Positions 51,316 to 63,060 of a DNA stretch of 64,000 bases are shown here, one piece after another; positions within the stretch are counted from its first letter, which is position 1; each line of letters opens with the position of its first letter. The DNA lies in contig NC_088310.1 of assembly GCF_910592395.1 (NCBI RefSeq), positions 11,789,501-11,853,500 of the forward strand. Reading direction: 5' to 3'. The notes under the pieces are model-generated. The model was not told the DNA's origin and made no database searches. It worked only from the letters and a program-made list of their open reading frames with translations. Source of the DNA: Lineus longissimus (taxonomy: Eukaryota > Nemertea > Pilidiophora > Heteronemertea > Lineidae). The position numbers and the translations under genes are program-made.

Positions 51316-53661
51316 GGACATCTTTCATCATAAGCCCTTATTTTATCGTTTCTAACCAGCGGCCCTGCTATAGCCTTGTGGGCAGATGATGGTTGGACGA
51401 TGGTTGCACCAAGGGCAAGACCACACCAAGAGGGCCAAAATACTCTCAACAATCCAATAAATGGAAAGAATGCATTACAGCACCTGCAACGAACGACAAC
51501 AACAACATAACCGACCAACATACCCTCAATATCATAAACTCATTGATACAGTCTCGACGGCTTCTGAAGTACATGACGACGCCGATTGGCTAGCGCGTCC
51601 TGAACATCGCACGGATCTCCGACGAGAACTGATCATCCCATTCGTTGAAACACGATTGTGACAACTTCCACGTGATCGCACCGTTGTGGCTACAAAACAC
51701 ATGATGATGCGACGCAAGGATTTCGTTAACTAGAAAACCCGGAAGGTCTTGTGTGAGGATTCTCTAGTCGTTGTATGTGCCTTCTGACTCTTTTCTTTGC
51801 ATTACGTGTATTTCGTGAGGGGAAGCATCCATCAGTGGTTTTTGATTCGTCTGGTAACCTGGGGTATCTTCCTTCAACAGCGTCGGCCTATCTACGTAGT
51901 CATATTCATTCCCGTCATCGTCTAGGGACGCAGAATCATTTCAACGGACTCCGTGTGTTTGAACATGGCGCCCCATAACCCTGGGCTGTGTGGGGTCTTG
52001 GCCGGTCGTGCCTTGAGTGACAAATGCATGATTTACGTACTTTGGCCAAATGTTGGCGTAAAAGCTGAAATTTGAAAGTATACCTGTGCTTGATTGGCAA
52101 CCAGTGGACAGCCCGAACGCAAGATGTGACAATAATGTTATTTAGGGTATACCGCAAATTCAGGGCACCGCAAATTTGCGGAGCCACTACGGATTGTTAT
52201 GTGAATACCCGTAACCACAATTTTACGGTACTGTATCAATCCCGTAATGCCCTGTTTGCGGTCGTGAATAAGGACCCCAGCGATCGAGAGAATAAGACAA
52301 GTCGTTTCAAGGAGATAAAATAGATGAAGTCGCTGCAGACTGCTGCACAAGCGCTGTTGTATGTACTATAATTCCAAGAACTTCCAAGATAGTCGGGGAC
52401 ATCTTTATCAAACAAAATGTGATAGGTTAGGTTAGCGGTTATATCGTGACAGTTTCCCTACCAGCCAAAACCTCCGATATGGAAAGACATTGCATGCATG
52501 ACATTGACAAAGCGACATGTCCAGTATTGTTTTTTCTGATACTGTGAAGTGTATTTGTGGCAAAAAGGTGTAATAAAGATATGAATGGTGCAGTCACGGG
52601 CGCTCAGTGTTCCCTTGAACGACCGTACTCGGGCGACAGCACGAAGATCAAGCAGGAAGATGTGCGATTTTGCCACTCTTCGAACTACTTCTGAATTTTG
52701 TTTCAATGTCACAGCTGTTTCAGCTAGAATTGAAATACAATTTTTACCAGATTACGCTCTACAGGGAGGTCACAACTGTTTCAGCTAAGCCTAAACATGA
52801 CATCGAAATGATCCATCCCCAGCACAGGCCTGCTGCCCAGCGATTGGTCAGCTTAAAAAGCTTGTTAACCACTCTGTAAACAGTGTCTCTATCACACAAT
52901 CGAATGAATCTATTACCTCTAGCATGTGACCTTCCTCGGTGGCGGTCAGGCAATGAAAAGCATCGTTTGGTTTGGTTTTTAGTTTTATAAATGGATTGCA
53001 TTGTGGTAAAACATTTAAAGAAACACATGCCATTTCGCACTGAAATGATCCCTCGACCTCCATGTTGAAAAATGAAATGCGCAATGGCGGTGTGTATGCG
53101 TATCCAACCTTAGATACGTCCCATTATGGCCACTGTTGGTCGTCGATTGTCACCACTGTTGAAAGGTGATTGGGGACGAACTACGACAGAGTCTGTTAAC
53201 TGAGTTAGACTTCCTTGGCAATGACGGCTACCATTGACAACGCTTGGAGAATGACAACATCTATTTCTGCAGAGGATATTTGTTCGTTTTACAATGGTCG
53301 GCCAGCCCCTCTTCTTCAGAGGCGCACCATCCCCATCCACCCGCACATGTAAGGTATGTCGTGTCGTATGGGACCTTCATTTCTCCGTTGGCCGACATCT
53401 TCAAAAGTTATTCAGTCTTCAAATGCTGGCCTCAGGCACAGCAAACATGAGACATAGTGGCTGATTTTATAAATCTTACCTAAATAAGATCATTGTGTGC
53501 TTTTACTGGCCAACAATTCACTGATGAGCCTGCATGTTTGAATTCAAAACCCCGACTCTGCCGGACGGCGAGTGCACTCGCCTATTGAAATATTATATAC
53601 ACATTGAAAATCGAGTTCTACCGACTTCGTAGAGATGGTGCTGCAGTACGTAACCGCTTCT
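51316..53661. other. Intergenic, one faint LINE trace
   Basis: A minus-strand VHWLPIKHRYTFKFQLL at about 52,060-52,112 is a single LINE-like block with nothing around it. A minus-strand frame at 52,848-53,084 (HCLTATEEGHMLEVIDSF) looks weakly coding but is unrecognised. I see no other structure. Confidence 0.4.
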
Positions 53662-54105
53662 GAGACAAGACCACAATTGATTTTTTAAACCTTTTAGCAG
53701 TTAAATTGTCAATGTTTGACCGCGACGCATCAAAGAACGCGTGGTGTTGTGAATCTGAAATTTAGATTATGTTATTCTGGACAGTCGGGCAAGTAAATGG
53801 TGAAAAATAAAATGGTGATTGACCTCGGAAATTTTTTGATAATCGACAAATTAGACAGACTTTGATATTTCCACTCTTTTCAGCCAACTGGCAGGAAAAA
53901 CTCAAAACACGCCCCCTATTACCCAATTAGCAAAATTCGAAATTAATTTTTTCATCAAATAATTTCTTTATATCTGTAGACTTGCCACAACAAATATTTT
54001 TTCAATACCTCTCCAAATATGTACTTGAGAGTAAAAAACATGCACTCGTCTAATTGATAGGCCTCGACCCTCCAACCTATGAATATTCATTAGTGGTCTT
54101 GTCTC
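53662..54105. mobile_element. 444-bp inverted-terminus block, copy 1
   Basis: Begins GAGACAAGACCAC and ends GTGGTCTTGTCTC, a perfect 13-bp inverted pair. AT-rich inside, no coding frame. MITE-like. Confidence 0.75.
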
Positions 54106-54655
54106 AATGAAGGTACATTTCAGGGGTTAACATTTTGAGAATTTTTTCAAACTAATGTAGATGACATCCCACAACTCTCCAACAAAGGAAAGTCATATCT
54201 GGACATTTTTGGAGAAATGAGAGACATTTCAAAGAGTGGTACAACTGTGCCAAAGCGACGAAAGAGGACAAAATCGACAAAAAGTCATGATTTTGCAGCC
54301 AACAGCACCAAATTCAAAGACCTGCCCTGGCCAGAAAAAGCAAGCTATGGAGCTGAAAATTTAGGATGTGATTTAGAAATATCTTTGCTGCTTAGGGCAC
54401 AACTTTCAGAATCAAGGCCTAAGTAGTTTCAAAGAAATTACAAAATGAATGGCAACACAACAAGACTTGTAAAAATGAAACCGAACTTAGACCGGGGTTA
54501 GGTTGACTCTTATTTGGGTCAAATTAAGTTTTTTTTCTCATTATTTTAGCTTGTTTTGACCTTAAATCATCAGCAATACAATATTCTAAATGAATTAGAG
54601 TGATTTGAGCACATTCAAATTTTTCACTATATTTACCCAAAATGTAGTGTAAATA
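54106..54655. other. 550-bp spacer with exon-like frame, copy 1
   Basis: After a possible acceptor (CAAACTAATGTAG, ending at 54,160) an open plus-strand frame runs to a TAG at 54,426. It contains DDIPQLSNKGKSYLDIFGEM, the basic stretch PKRRKRTKSTK and AENLGCDLEISLLLRAQLSE. The basic run resembles a nuclear localisation signal. I do not recognise the protein. It could be a captured terminal exon. A translation from the first ATG starts at 54,217. Confidence 0.45.
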
Positions 54656-55099
54656 GAGACAAGACCACAATTGATTTTTTAAGCCTTTTAGCAGTTAAAT
54701 TGTCAATGTTTGACCGCGACGCATCAAAGAACGCGTGGTGTTGTGAATCTGAAATTTAGATTATGTTATTCTGGACAGTCGGGCAAGTAAATGGTGAAAA
54801 ATAAAATGGTGATTGACCACGGAAATTTTTTGATAATCGACAAATTAGACAGACTTTGATATTTCCACTCTTTTCAGCCAACTGGCAGGAAAAACTCAAA
54901 ACACGCCCCCTATTACCCAATTAGCAAAATTCGAAATTAATTTTTTCATCAAATAATTTCTTTATATCTGTAGACTTGCCACAACAAATATTTTTTCAAT
55001 ACCTCTCCAAATATGTACTTGAGAGTAAAAAACATGCACTCGTCTAATTGATAGGCCTCGACCCTCCAACCTATGAATATTCATTAGTGGTCTTGTCTC
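54656..55099. mobile_element. 444-bp inverted-terminus block, copy 2
   Basis: Same as copy 1, with the same 13-bp inverted ends. Confidence 0.75.
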
Positions 55100-55649
55100 A
55101 ATGAAGGTACATTTCAGGGGTTAACATTTTGAGAATTTTTTCAAACTAATGTAGATGACATCCCACAACTCTCCAACAAAGGAAAGTCATATCTGGACAT
55201 TTTTGGAGAAATGAGAGACATTTCAAAGAGTGGTACAACTGTGCCAAAGCGACGAAAGAGGACAAAATCGACAAAAAGTCATGATTTTGCAGCCAACAGC
55301 ACCAAATTCAAAGACCTGCCCTGGCCAGAAAAAGCAAGCTATGGAGCTGAAAATTTAGGATGTGATTTAGAAATATCTTTGCTGCTTAGGGCACAACTTT
55401 CAGAATCAAGGCCTAAGTAGTTTCAAAGAAATTACAAAATGAATGGCAACACAACAAGACTTGTAAAAATGAAACCGAACTTAGACCGGGGTTAGGTTGA
55501 CTCTTATTTGGGTCAAATTAAGTTTTTTTTCTCATTATTTTAGCTTGTTTTGACCTTAAATCATCAGCAATACAATATTCTAAATGAATTAGAGTGATTT
55601 GAGCACATTCAAATTTTTCACTATATTTACCCAAAATGTAGTGTAAATA
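55100..55649. other. 550-bp spacer with exon-like frame, copy 2
   Basis: Identical open frame to copy 1 (from the first ATG, 55,211-55,420). Confidence 0.45.
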
Positions 55650-56093
55650 GAGACAAGACCACAATTGATTTTTTAAGCCTTTTAGCAGTTAAATTGTCAA
55701 TGTTTGACCGCGACGCATCAAAGAACGCGTGGTGTTGTGAATCTGAAATTTAGATTATGTTATTCTGGACAGTCGGGCAAGTAAATGGTGAAAAATAAAA
55801 TGGTGATTGACCACGGAAATTTTTTGATAATCGACAAATTAGACAGACTTTGATATTTCCACTCTTTTCAGCCAACTGGCAGGAAAAACTCAAAACACGC
55901 CCCCTATTACCCAATTAGCAAAATTCGAAATTAATTTTTTCATCAAATAATTTCTTTATATCTGTAGACTTGCCACAACAAATATTTTTTCAATACCTCT
56001 CCAAATATGTACTTGAGAGTAAAAAACATGCACTCGTCTAATTGATAGGCCTCGACCCTCCAACCTATGAATATTCATTAGTGGTCTTGTCTC
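55650..56093. mobile_element. 444-bp inverted-terminus block, copy 3
   Basis: Complete block at the right end of the array, followed by TTCTGCGG; the left end of the array is preceded by GCTTCT. Confidence 0.75.
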
Positions 56094-56981
56094 TTCTGCG
56101 GTTGACTGCAGATGTTCTGGTGGATTTCGTGAGTTTGTTTGGCTAATAGCTTTGAGTTTATTGGCCTCATTAGTGAAAGATAGCTTGTGGACTCATACTT
56201 GCTGATATTAAAAAGCGTGCTGCTTAATAACAAGTACCCCAGGTGTGACAGTTTTTCCTCTTCCACTGCGTCGCTGACGTCAAGACCTCAACATCCGGGG
56301 TCTACTTTATTAGCAATTCAAAATGGCTGCACCCTAGACCCTGGATTATTGTCTATGTCACATGTGTCGTCACCGCCAGGGGGTGACGTAGCATGTTTGA
56401 CCTATGACCCGTCTGTTCGGACACTGCGTGTCAGCACTGTTTCAACATTACCAAAACTGTGTGTAGTCGACCAAATAATTGCAAAATTGAGCAATTATCT
56501 CAGGGTGAATACAGATAAAGAAGACTTATACTTTGATATAAAAACAAATTATCAAAAGGGATTTTTAAAGAATATTTTCACAGTGCTTGCGCGATTGGCT
56601 TTTGTAACACGTGTTTCTTCGGTTCTATTTTGCTCGGAGTGCCCGCATGGCACGACTAAAGGACGCAATTTTCTTGTAGAGGCAATCAAGTTTTTATATC
56701 CGTCTTAGCTCATATATCACCCTTGTCCATGAAGTTCTGTTATGCCATCAATTGATTAGTGATCGCATTAGGGTATTGTTATGTAGCCTTTTCGCCGATT
56801 CAATATGCCATGAATATGCCAAGTGTCAAAACATCATTTACATCTTATTTGCAGGTCAAACGTTACTCTTTGACCAATCAAATATGTTTTAGCTCAATAT
56901 GATACCAGGGGCAGTGCAAGTGATCATTGGAGCGCGCTGGGTAAACACCTGGGTAAACGAGGTTGGCGCCATTGATATATA
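56094..56981. other. Intergenic with one long unassigned frame
   Basis: A plus-strand frame of 173 codons (56,187-56,708) has no recognised domain. It includes the dispersed repeat ggggtgacgtagcatgtttg near 56,380, so at least part is not host coding sequence. Confidence 0.4.
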
Positions 56982-57163
56982 GGCCATTTTCCTGATACGC
57001 CGATAACACCTAGGGTCGGACCAACAAACCATTTTTACAATAGATCTTCACGGTCAATGACGCCAGACAGTGCATCTCGAGCCGTCTTTTACCGTGAAGA
57101 TCTATTATAAAGATGGTTTGTTGGTCCGACCCTAGGTGTTACCGGCGTATCTGGCAAAGGGCC
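56982..57163. mobile_element. 182-bp fold-back element
   Basis: Arms 56,982-57,054 and 57,091-57,163 are near-perfect inverse complements (GATACGCCGATAACACCTAG and its complement, continuing through ACCAACAAACCAT). The loop is 36 bases. It would form a long hairpin. A clear target duplication was not found. No coding sequence. Confidence 0.85.
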
Positions 57164-58068
57164 CACTGGATATCAAGTATTTTTTGGGACAAAAACTGAA
57201 AATGTTCCCTGATTACATTATGTTATCAATTGATTAGAAATAAAGACTTAACATCTTTGTTGCTTTCGAAAATGCAGTGTACGCACAAAAACATATACAT
57301 GTATTAACATGATATCAGGTGGCCCAAAAAACGCCACGGTGACTGCAATAGAGAGAAAGAAAAATATTGTACACAAAAAGAAATTGTGTTTTAAACTTCT
57401 TTGTGTACAAAACATCATTGTGAGTTTACAATAAAAATTACAAACTACAAAAAAAGACATCGGACAACGCGACAATTCAGTCAGATTTTGAATTTTCCTT
57501 CTTTTTGTTGATGGAAACTACCTATGTAGAATAGGAGGTGACTGGGCAGCCGACAGATGTGTGATATTGACAAAGGTCCTTCAATAGGAACACGATGCTA
57601 AGTTTATGTTGGGACACTCATTAGCTGACCTCACGCAGTGAGAAGAGGAATTATATACCAAAATGTTTCTGTAAGAGTGAAGCTCTCTGCAATCCCTGAT
57701 ATCAAGAATAAATAAAGACTAATCTTTATAAATTCTCCCTGACATGAATACAAAACTTTAGTACGCGCAAACTCCTTGTTCTTGCTGAGCTAACCGCACC
57801 TCGTAGGTAATATTATGAAATACCTCAGTTGCAATGAAGTAAGCCTATCGTTTTGTATGTATTTTACGTTGCGTTTCCTTTTCGCTGATGCTGTTTTTGG
57901 TTTCTAATACGTTTATTTGTCCCGGATTATCAAGCGTACCCTGATGACAACAGGAATTGTCGTTTAGTTGTGTACCTTAAGAATATTTCCATGCCCGCAA
58001 AAGAAAAGATCTCGGCCTACAACATTCTGCTGCGATGCATTTTGGAACTAGACAGTTCGGGTACAAAC
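57164..58068. other. Intergenic left of the copia element
   Basis: A small hairpin at 57,368-57,411 (TTGTACACAAAAAGAA and its partner TTCTTTGTGTACAA) is the only structure seen. No gene recognised. Confidence 0.5.
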
Positions 58069-58178
58069 TGTTAATGTTTAATGTAGGCTCCCAGATGTGA
58101 CGTCAGAGTGTCTTTTGTTGTGAAGAATATATGTGTTGTGCCGTATTTGTGTCATGTACTTTTATCAGAACATTATCA
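58069..58178 (+). repeat. 5' LTR of copia element (110 bp)
   Basis: Starts TGTTAATGTTTAATG and ends ATTATCA. It matches 63,918-64,000 over TGTTAATG...tatgtgttgtg, with about 14 bases missing from the 3' copy after that. It contains TGACGTCA-like gtgacgtcagag. Confidence 0.85.
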
Positions 58179-58179
58179 A

Positions 58180-58188
58180 TGGTAGCAG
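58180..58188 (+). other. Primer binding site
   Basis: TGGTAGCAG lies one base after the LTR and is complementary to the 3' end of animal initiator methionine tRNA. Confidence 0.75.
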
Positions 58189-58338
58189 CAGCAAAGAACG
58201 ATTTGACGGTGTCGCTTAGTGTGTAAGCAAGGCGTAACAAGCGTTTGAAGCGGGCATTAAGGTGAAAACTGACATTTTGACTGTGTGTGTGTGAAAGCGT
58301 AGTGTCCGAGAAAGGAGTCGTAGTCGTCCGAGATTTGT

Positions 58339-59149
58339 GTGTATCAAAAAAGGCGTATGGACAGTATAGAGCAGTTGAACAGAATTCTTTTAGAGCCCTC
58401 TTTTAGCGACTCTGTGAACCAAGCAACAATTGGAACGAAAATCAACCCGCCGGATTATTCGAGCAAAACGTATGAACAATATAAGATAGAACTCCAAGCT
58501 TGGCAAAAAGTTACGTCATTGACCGAAGAAAAGCAGGGCATAGCGATCGCTCTTTCTTTGCCGGAAAATGACAACACCGCTATTCGGCAACGTGTATTTG
58601 AAGAATTGTCGCTTGATGATCAAGGGAGTAAAGACGGTCTAAAAAAAACTATTGGCATTCTTTGATGAAAAGCTGGGGAAAGACGATCTGGCCGACTGCC
58701 TAGAGAAGTTTGAGAACTTTGATAATTACGTGCGGTCAGACGATCAGGCCATTTCAGACTTTATTATTAAGTTTGATCAAAAATACAACCGAATTATAAA
58801 GAAAGGTATGACGTTGCCTCCGGAAATTCTGGCATTCCAACTCTTGAAACATACAAAAATAACGGCCGATGAGAAACTGCTCGTTCTCACCGGTATGGAT
58901 TACAGTAAGAAGGAAACACTCTCTGATCAAGCGAAAAAGTCCCTCAAGAAATTTAAGGGAAAAGGGACGGGTTGTGGCGAGAGTAGACACCCCGCAATAA
59001 AGATAGAACCGGCATTTATTGCGGAGAATGAGGACGCATTTGTTGCGGCTGGATTCAGAGTTGTTCCAGTTGACAAACCTCGCCGCTGGCGTGGTCGCAA
59101 TATTCGAAACAGAGGGCCAACACGTGACGCGGGGTCCAGCAAAAGGTGA
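58339..59149 (+). pseudogene. Copia gag, frameshifted
   Basis: Two overlapping frames: 58,339-58,665 and 58,652-59,149. The break is an A8 run near 58,640, where one base too many shifts the frame. The sequence is helical and charged, typical of copia capsid-like gag (YEQYKIELQAWQKVTS, then LADCLEKFENFDNYV). The nucleocapsid zinc knuckle follows in the next frame. Confidence 0.75.
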
Positions 59150-59850
59150 ACCCCACGAGAAGAGACGGTCGACCGATCACTTGTCGAGCCTGTGGATCGT
59201 TTCGACATTTACTCGCCAACAGTCCTGATAGTTGGGAGAACCAAGGAAAAGGGTCGTTTAACAGTGGTGTGTTGGTAAACAAAGTACTGAATACTGCAGT
59301 GCTATTTACGGGTGATAAGGAGGCTGACATTATGCGTCTTGGTGTGGAATCTCTGTGTTGTGCCGTGTTGGATAGTGCGTGTACCAGCACAGTGTGCGGG
59401 GTGGATTGGATGCAATCCTCCCTCGAGTTTTTGGACAGTGTTGAGAGAGAAAAAGTGATTAAGAGGCTCGGATTGAAGACTTTCAAATTCGGTGGTGGTG
59501 AAGTTCTGAAATCAAAAGGAGCGTATGAAATCCCGGTTACACTCGCTGGAAAAAAGGTGTCTATTGCAACGGACGTTGTGGAATCAGATATTCCCCTTTT
59601 GTTTTCTGCAGAGACAATGAAAGCAGCCAAGGTCAAACTTAACCTTGAGGGTGATACAGCGGAGATCCTGGGGACTGTAGTGGCATTAGACTTTACGAGC
59701 GCTGGTCACTACTGCGTTGCGATTGACAATGTGAGCGACCGTACAGTGAAAAGTGTATGCGCGGTGAAGTTGAGTGAATTGGGCGGAGCGGAAAGTCCTT
59801 TTAAATCTGCATCGTCAATTTGCACATCCGCCTACTCAGAGGCTTGTTAG
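59146..59850 (+). pseudogene. Copia zinc knuckle and aspartic protease
   Basis: CRACGSFRHLLANSPDSW looks like a CCHC knuckle whose last Cys is Ser. The protease active-site block is AVLDSACTSTVCG (D-S-A in place of the common D-S/T-G). The frame runs on past the point where integrase begins in another frame, so a frameshift lies near 59,790. Confidence 0.8.
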
Positions 59851-60670
59851 TTTACTCAAGGACGCAGGGGTATGGCAAGACGAATTCCTGCAACAACTCG
59901 ATTCAATAAAGGAGAAATGTGACTTGTGCAAAGTGTATGCTCGAACGCCGTCGCGGCCCGTGGTCGCAATGCCTATGGCCCATAACTTCAATGAGAAAGT
60001 ATCTATGGAGTTGAAAAAGTGGAAGCATCGTTGGATTCTCTATCTAGTTGACATGTGGTCCCGGATGACTATCGCGGTGTTCATTGATAGAAAGACACCG
60101 AATGAAGTCATAGACGAAATCATGTTGCACGGGGTAGGTGCTGGCTACGGTGTAATACGGGTATTACTATCTGATAACGGTGGCGAATTCAGTGCCGACG
60201 AAATCCGCGATGTTGCCAGTGTGTTGAACATCCAAGTGTGCACGACGTCGGCGGACAGTCCTTTTCAGAACGGTCTCTGCGAACGTATCCATGGTGTGAC
60301 TGACAATATGTTACTCAGACTGACTGAACAGTACCCCGATACGCCTGTAGAAGTTCTCTTGAGCTGGGCGAATATGGCGCGCAATTCTCTTCAGAAGTGG
60401 CACGGGTATGATAGCTATCAACTTTTCGGCAAAAACCCGAACTTGCCGAATGTGATGTCAGAACAACTTCCTGCGTTGCAGGGTACTACAACTAGTGAGG
60501 TTCTTGCAAAGCACCTTAACGCTCTTCATGCTAGCAGGCAGGCTTTCATCGAGTCTGAAGCCGAGGAAAGAATTCGCCGTGCTCTGCGAAACAAAACCGT
60601 GCATCTGAGCAGGTGTTCCGCAATGGAGATCGAGTGTTCAACAAAAGAGAAGGCCAGGAACGATGGCTAG
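59774..60670 (+). pseudogene. Copia integrase
   Basis: Zinc finger H-x4-H (HRQFAHPPTQRL) with CDLCK; core with LLSDNGGEFSADEI and SPFQNGLCERIHG carrying the second and third catalytic acids. The first catalytic acid, normally Asp, appears as Glu in SMELKKWKHRWILYLVDMWS by my reading. The C-terminus shifts frame near 60,610-60,640. Confidence 0.85.
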
Positions 60671-61680
60671 GACCAGGGAAGGTTGTATTCCAGGACGGCC
60701 GTGTATTGTTTGTGCGACACGGTGGTACTTTTGATAGGGTGTCACCGAATCGGTTAATGAAAGCTTCAAGCGATCCAGGATGCGATTCTGCTAGTGCGAG
60801 GGGGTTGATAGGAAACTCCACGGGTAATCAAGGGAGTCGGAGAGTGTTAACAGAACACACGTCTGGTGAAACCGCATGTGCGAAACCTACACCGGTGGTT
60901 TCGGAGAACATTGACGTGGACAATACCGTGCAGAACGTTCCAATGAGCGAGTCAAGTTTGCACGTGCATGGTGAATCTAATTTGAAAAAGGACTCGAGGA
61001 TATATAAGATAAAACATGAGAATTACTGGACAATGGCTACGGTAAAAAGTAGGGCTGGTAAGGTCATTGGACTATACAGTGACCGGTACAATGTGCGCGA
61101 GGATAACAGTGAGATTGATTCCAGCATTGACCTGAGGCATGTGTACACTTGGGACAAACTGGACAACATTGAGAATGTGAATGCGGTTGTGATCCCTAGG
61201 ACAAAGCATGAATATTGTGTTACAGCCAAAAAGGAAGAATTACATAAGCTGAGATATTTTCAGACATATGAGGAAGTCGATGATGTTGGGCAACCTAGAG
61301 TCTCTACCAGATGGGTGTTAACTGAAAAAGCTGGCAAAGTCAAGGCCAGACTGGTTGCCAGGGACTTTGAGGAAGACGAATGCGTACAAAAAGACTCCCC
61401 AACCGTCTGCAAGTCATCAGTGAGAGTAATTCTTGCTGTTGCCGCAGGTAACCAATGGGCTGTTAAAACGACCGACATCGAATCTGCGTTTCTTCAAGGC
61501 AAGGCTTTGGATAGGGAAGTATTTCTAGAGCCCCGAAAAGAAGCTCGTGCGGAAGGGAAAATTTGGCGGCTCAGGCACTGTCTGTACGGGTTGAACGATG
61601 CTGCTCGGCAATTTTATCATATCGTCAGGGATACTCTTCTGGGGATCAGATGCCAGTAGTCAGTGCATGACCCTGCCTTA
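60613..61680 (+). pseudogene. Copia reverse transcriptase, N-terminal part
   Basis: VSTRWVLTEKAGKVKARLVA, TTDIESAFLQGKALDREVFL and HCLYGLNDAARQF are copia RT blocks, the second containing the first catalytic Asp. A stop follows LLGIRCQ at 61,657, then the nested LINE begins near 61,682. The DD box resumes after the LINE at 63,077-63,091 (HIDDF). Confidence 0.85.
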
Positions 61681-61681
61681 T

Positions 61682-63056
61682 GTATGTATGTATGTATGTA
61701 TATACCATATTTAAATTTAAGCGCCCTTTTCAGATTAAATCCGTTCAAAGGCGCTTTTACAATATTTATAACAAAATTACAATCGAAAAAATATGGGTCT
61801 TGAGCATCGTTTGAAATGATGCAAGGCTCTTTGCCTGCCGGACCTCAAAAGGGAGCCCATTCCACAAAACAGCTGCGGAGAATGAGAAGCAGCGCTCCCC
61901 ATATTTGCTCCGGGCCCTTGGAAGTACTAGTCTATTGTCATAGCCGACCGAAGGTCTCTTCCTGGCCTATAGATATTGACCAGGCTTGACAAGTAGCCAG
62001 GCGCTATTCCATGCACACATTTGAAAACGTGCATGAGAATTTTATAGTTCACCCTCTGCTCAACCGGCAACCAGTGGAGCTCACGTAGTACAGGGGAGAT
62101 GTGGTCTCGACGCTTGGTGCGCGTGATGATGCGGGCCGTCACGTTCTGCACCCTCTGCAACTTGTTCATAAGGTCTTTTGAAATGCCATAGAGCAGTGAA
62201 TTGCAGTAATCGAGCCTTGATGTGACTAGGACACACACTAGTGAACGGGTTGCAGAAGTGTTGAGATACTGACGGATCAGTCCAATATTCCTAAGTTGGG
62301 CGTAGGCCGACCTACAGACAGCATTCACCTGTGCTTCCATGTTCATTTTCTTGTCAAACATCACCCCCAAATTTCTTACGCATGCCACGGAGTCAATGAT
62401 AGAGTCACCAACATTCGCCAAAACGTGATCCAGGGTCTTGGAACGATGAGTGGATGCAAAAAGTGCCACCTCCGTCTTGTCGTCGTTCTTTTTCAGCATG
62501 TTCTCCTTCAACCAGGAACCATTGTCAGTAATGCATAAGTCAAGACAGTCAAGAGTAACTTCCTGTGCTTGTGGGATCCCCGGATTAAAAGAGTCATAAA
62601 GCTGTGCATCATCTGCATTAAAATGATGACCTGGGCCATGGTTTCTTGTTATGTTGCCGAGTGGTTTTGTGTACATGCAGTACATTTTTGGGCCCAACAC
62701 CGACCCCTGCGGAACACCATATTTTAAGAGAACGGACGTAGATCTTTGACGATCAATAACGACAGTCTGAAACCTGTCATCAAGATATGATGCAATCCAG
62801 CAAGAGCAGAGCCAGTGATGCCAAATAACTGTTCAAACCTTTATAGAAGGATCTTATGGTCAATGGTATCGAAGGCTGCAGAGAGGTCGATCATGACAAG
62901 CACTGTCACATCACCCCTGTCCAAACTACCAAGGATGTCGCTCTGAACCCTTAGTAGAGCGGTCTCTGTTGAGTGACCTCTTTGGTAGGCGGACTGCATT
63001 TCTTCATGCAGCAAGTTGGACAGGAGGTGATTTACCCTGATGAAAGATTGGCGGCT
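61682..63056 (-). mobile_element. Nested CR1/L2-like LINE
   Basis: Minus-strand LINE inserted within copia RT. Its 3' end (left) has a (TATG)n tail at 61,680-61,700 and a GCGCC...GGCGC stem. Its 5' end (right) is truncated within RT, near NLSFI. It carries QSAYQRGHSTETALLRVQSD, LVMIDLSAAFDTIDH, YGVPQGSVLGP, NADDAQLYDSF and LHWLPVEQRVNYKILMHVF, with frameshifts. It is younger than the copia insertion. Confidence 0.9.
61927..62700 (-). pseudogene. LINE RT C-terminal half
   Basis: 257 open codons from just after GVPQGS to the C-terminus. It includes the catalytic box as FNADDAQLY (Asn where YADD has Tyr), the LDYCNSLLYGISKDLMNKLQ region and HWLPVEQRVNYK. The open frame is long but the protein lacks its endonuclease and most of RT. 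Confidence 0.85.
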
Positions 63057-63060
63057 ACTA

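Larger units (their letters stand above)
53662..56093. repeat. 994-bp tandem repeat, 2.4 units
   Basis: Units start at 53,662, 54,656 and 55,650, exactly 994 bases apart, with only single-base differences noticed (for example gaccTcgg/gaccAcgg). Each unit is a 444-bp inverted-terminus block plus a 550-bp spacer; the third unit stops at the end of its 444-bp block. The whole array is flanked by TTCT on both sides. Confidence 0.95.

Noticed and set aside
51936-52187. LINE C-terminal domain in this minus-strand frame.
   Set aside because: Only one block of about 17 residues is LINE-like; kept only as a faint trace in the intergenic entry.
53662-56093. Interpretation of the 994-bp array as an LTR retrotransposon with 444-bp LTRs.
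   Set aside because: The repeats have inverted GAGAC...GTCTC ends rather than TG...CA, and no primer site, purine tract or pol sequence is visible.
56187-56708. 173-codon frame as a host gene.
   Set aside because: No domain or splice support, and it includes a dispersed repeat.
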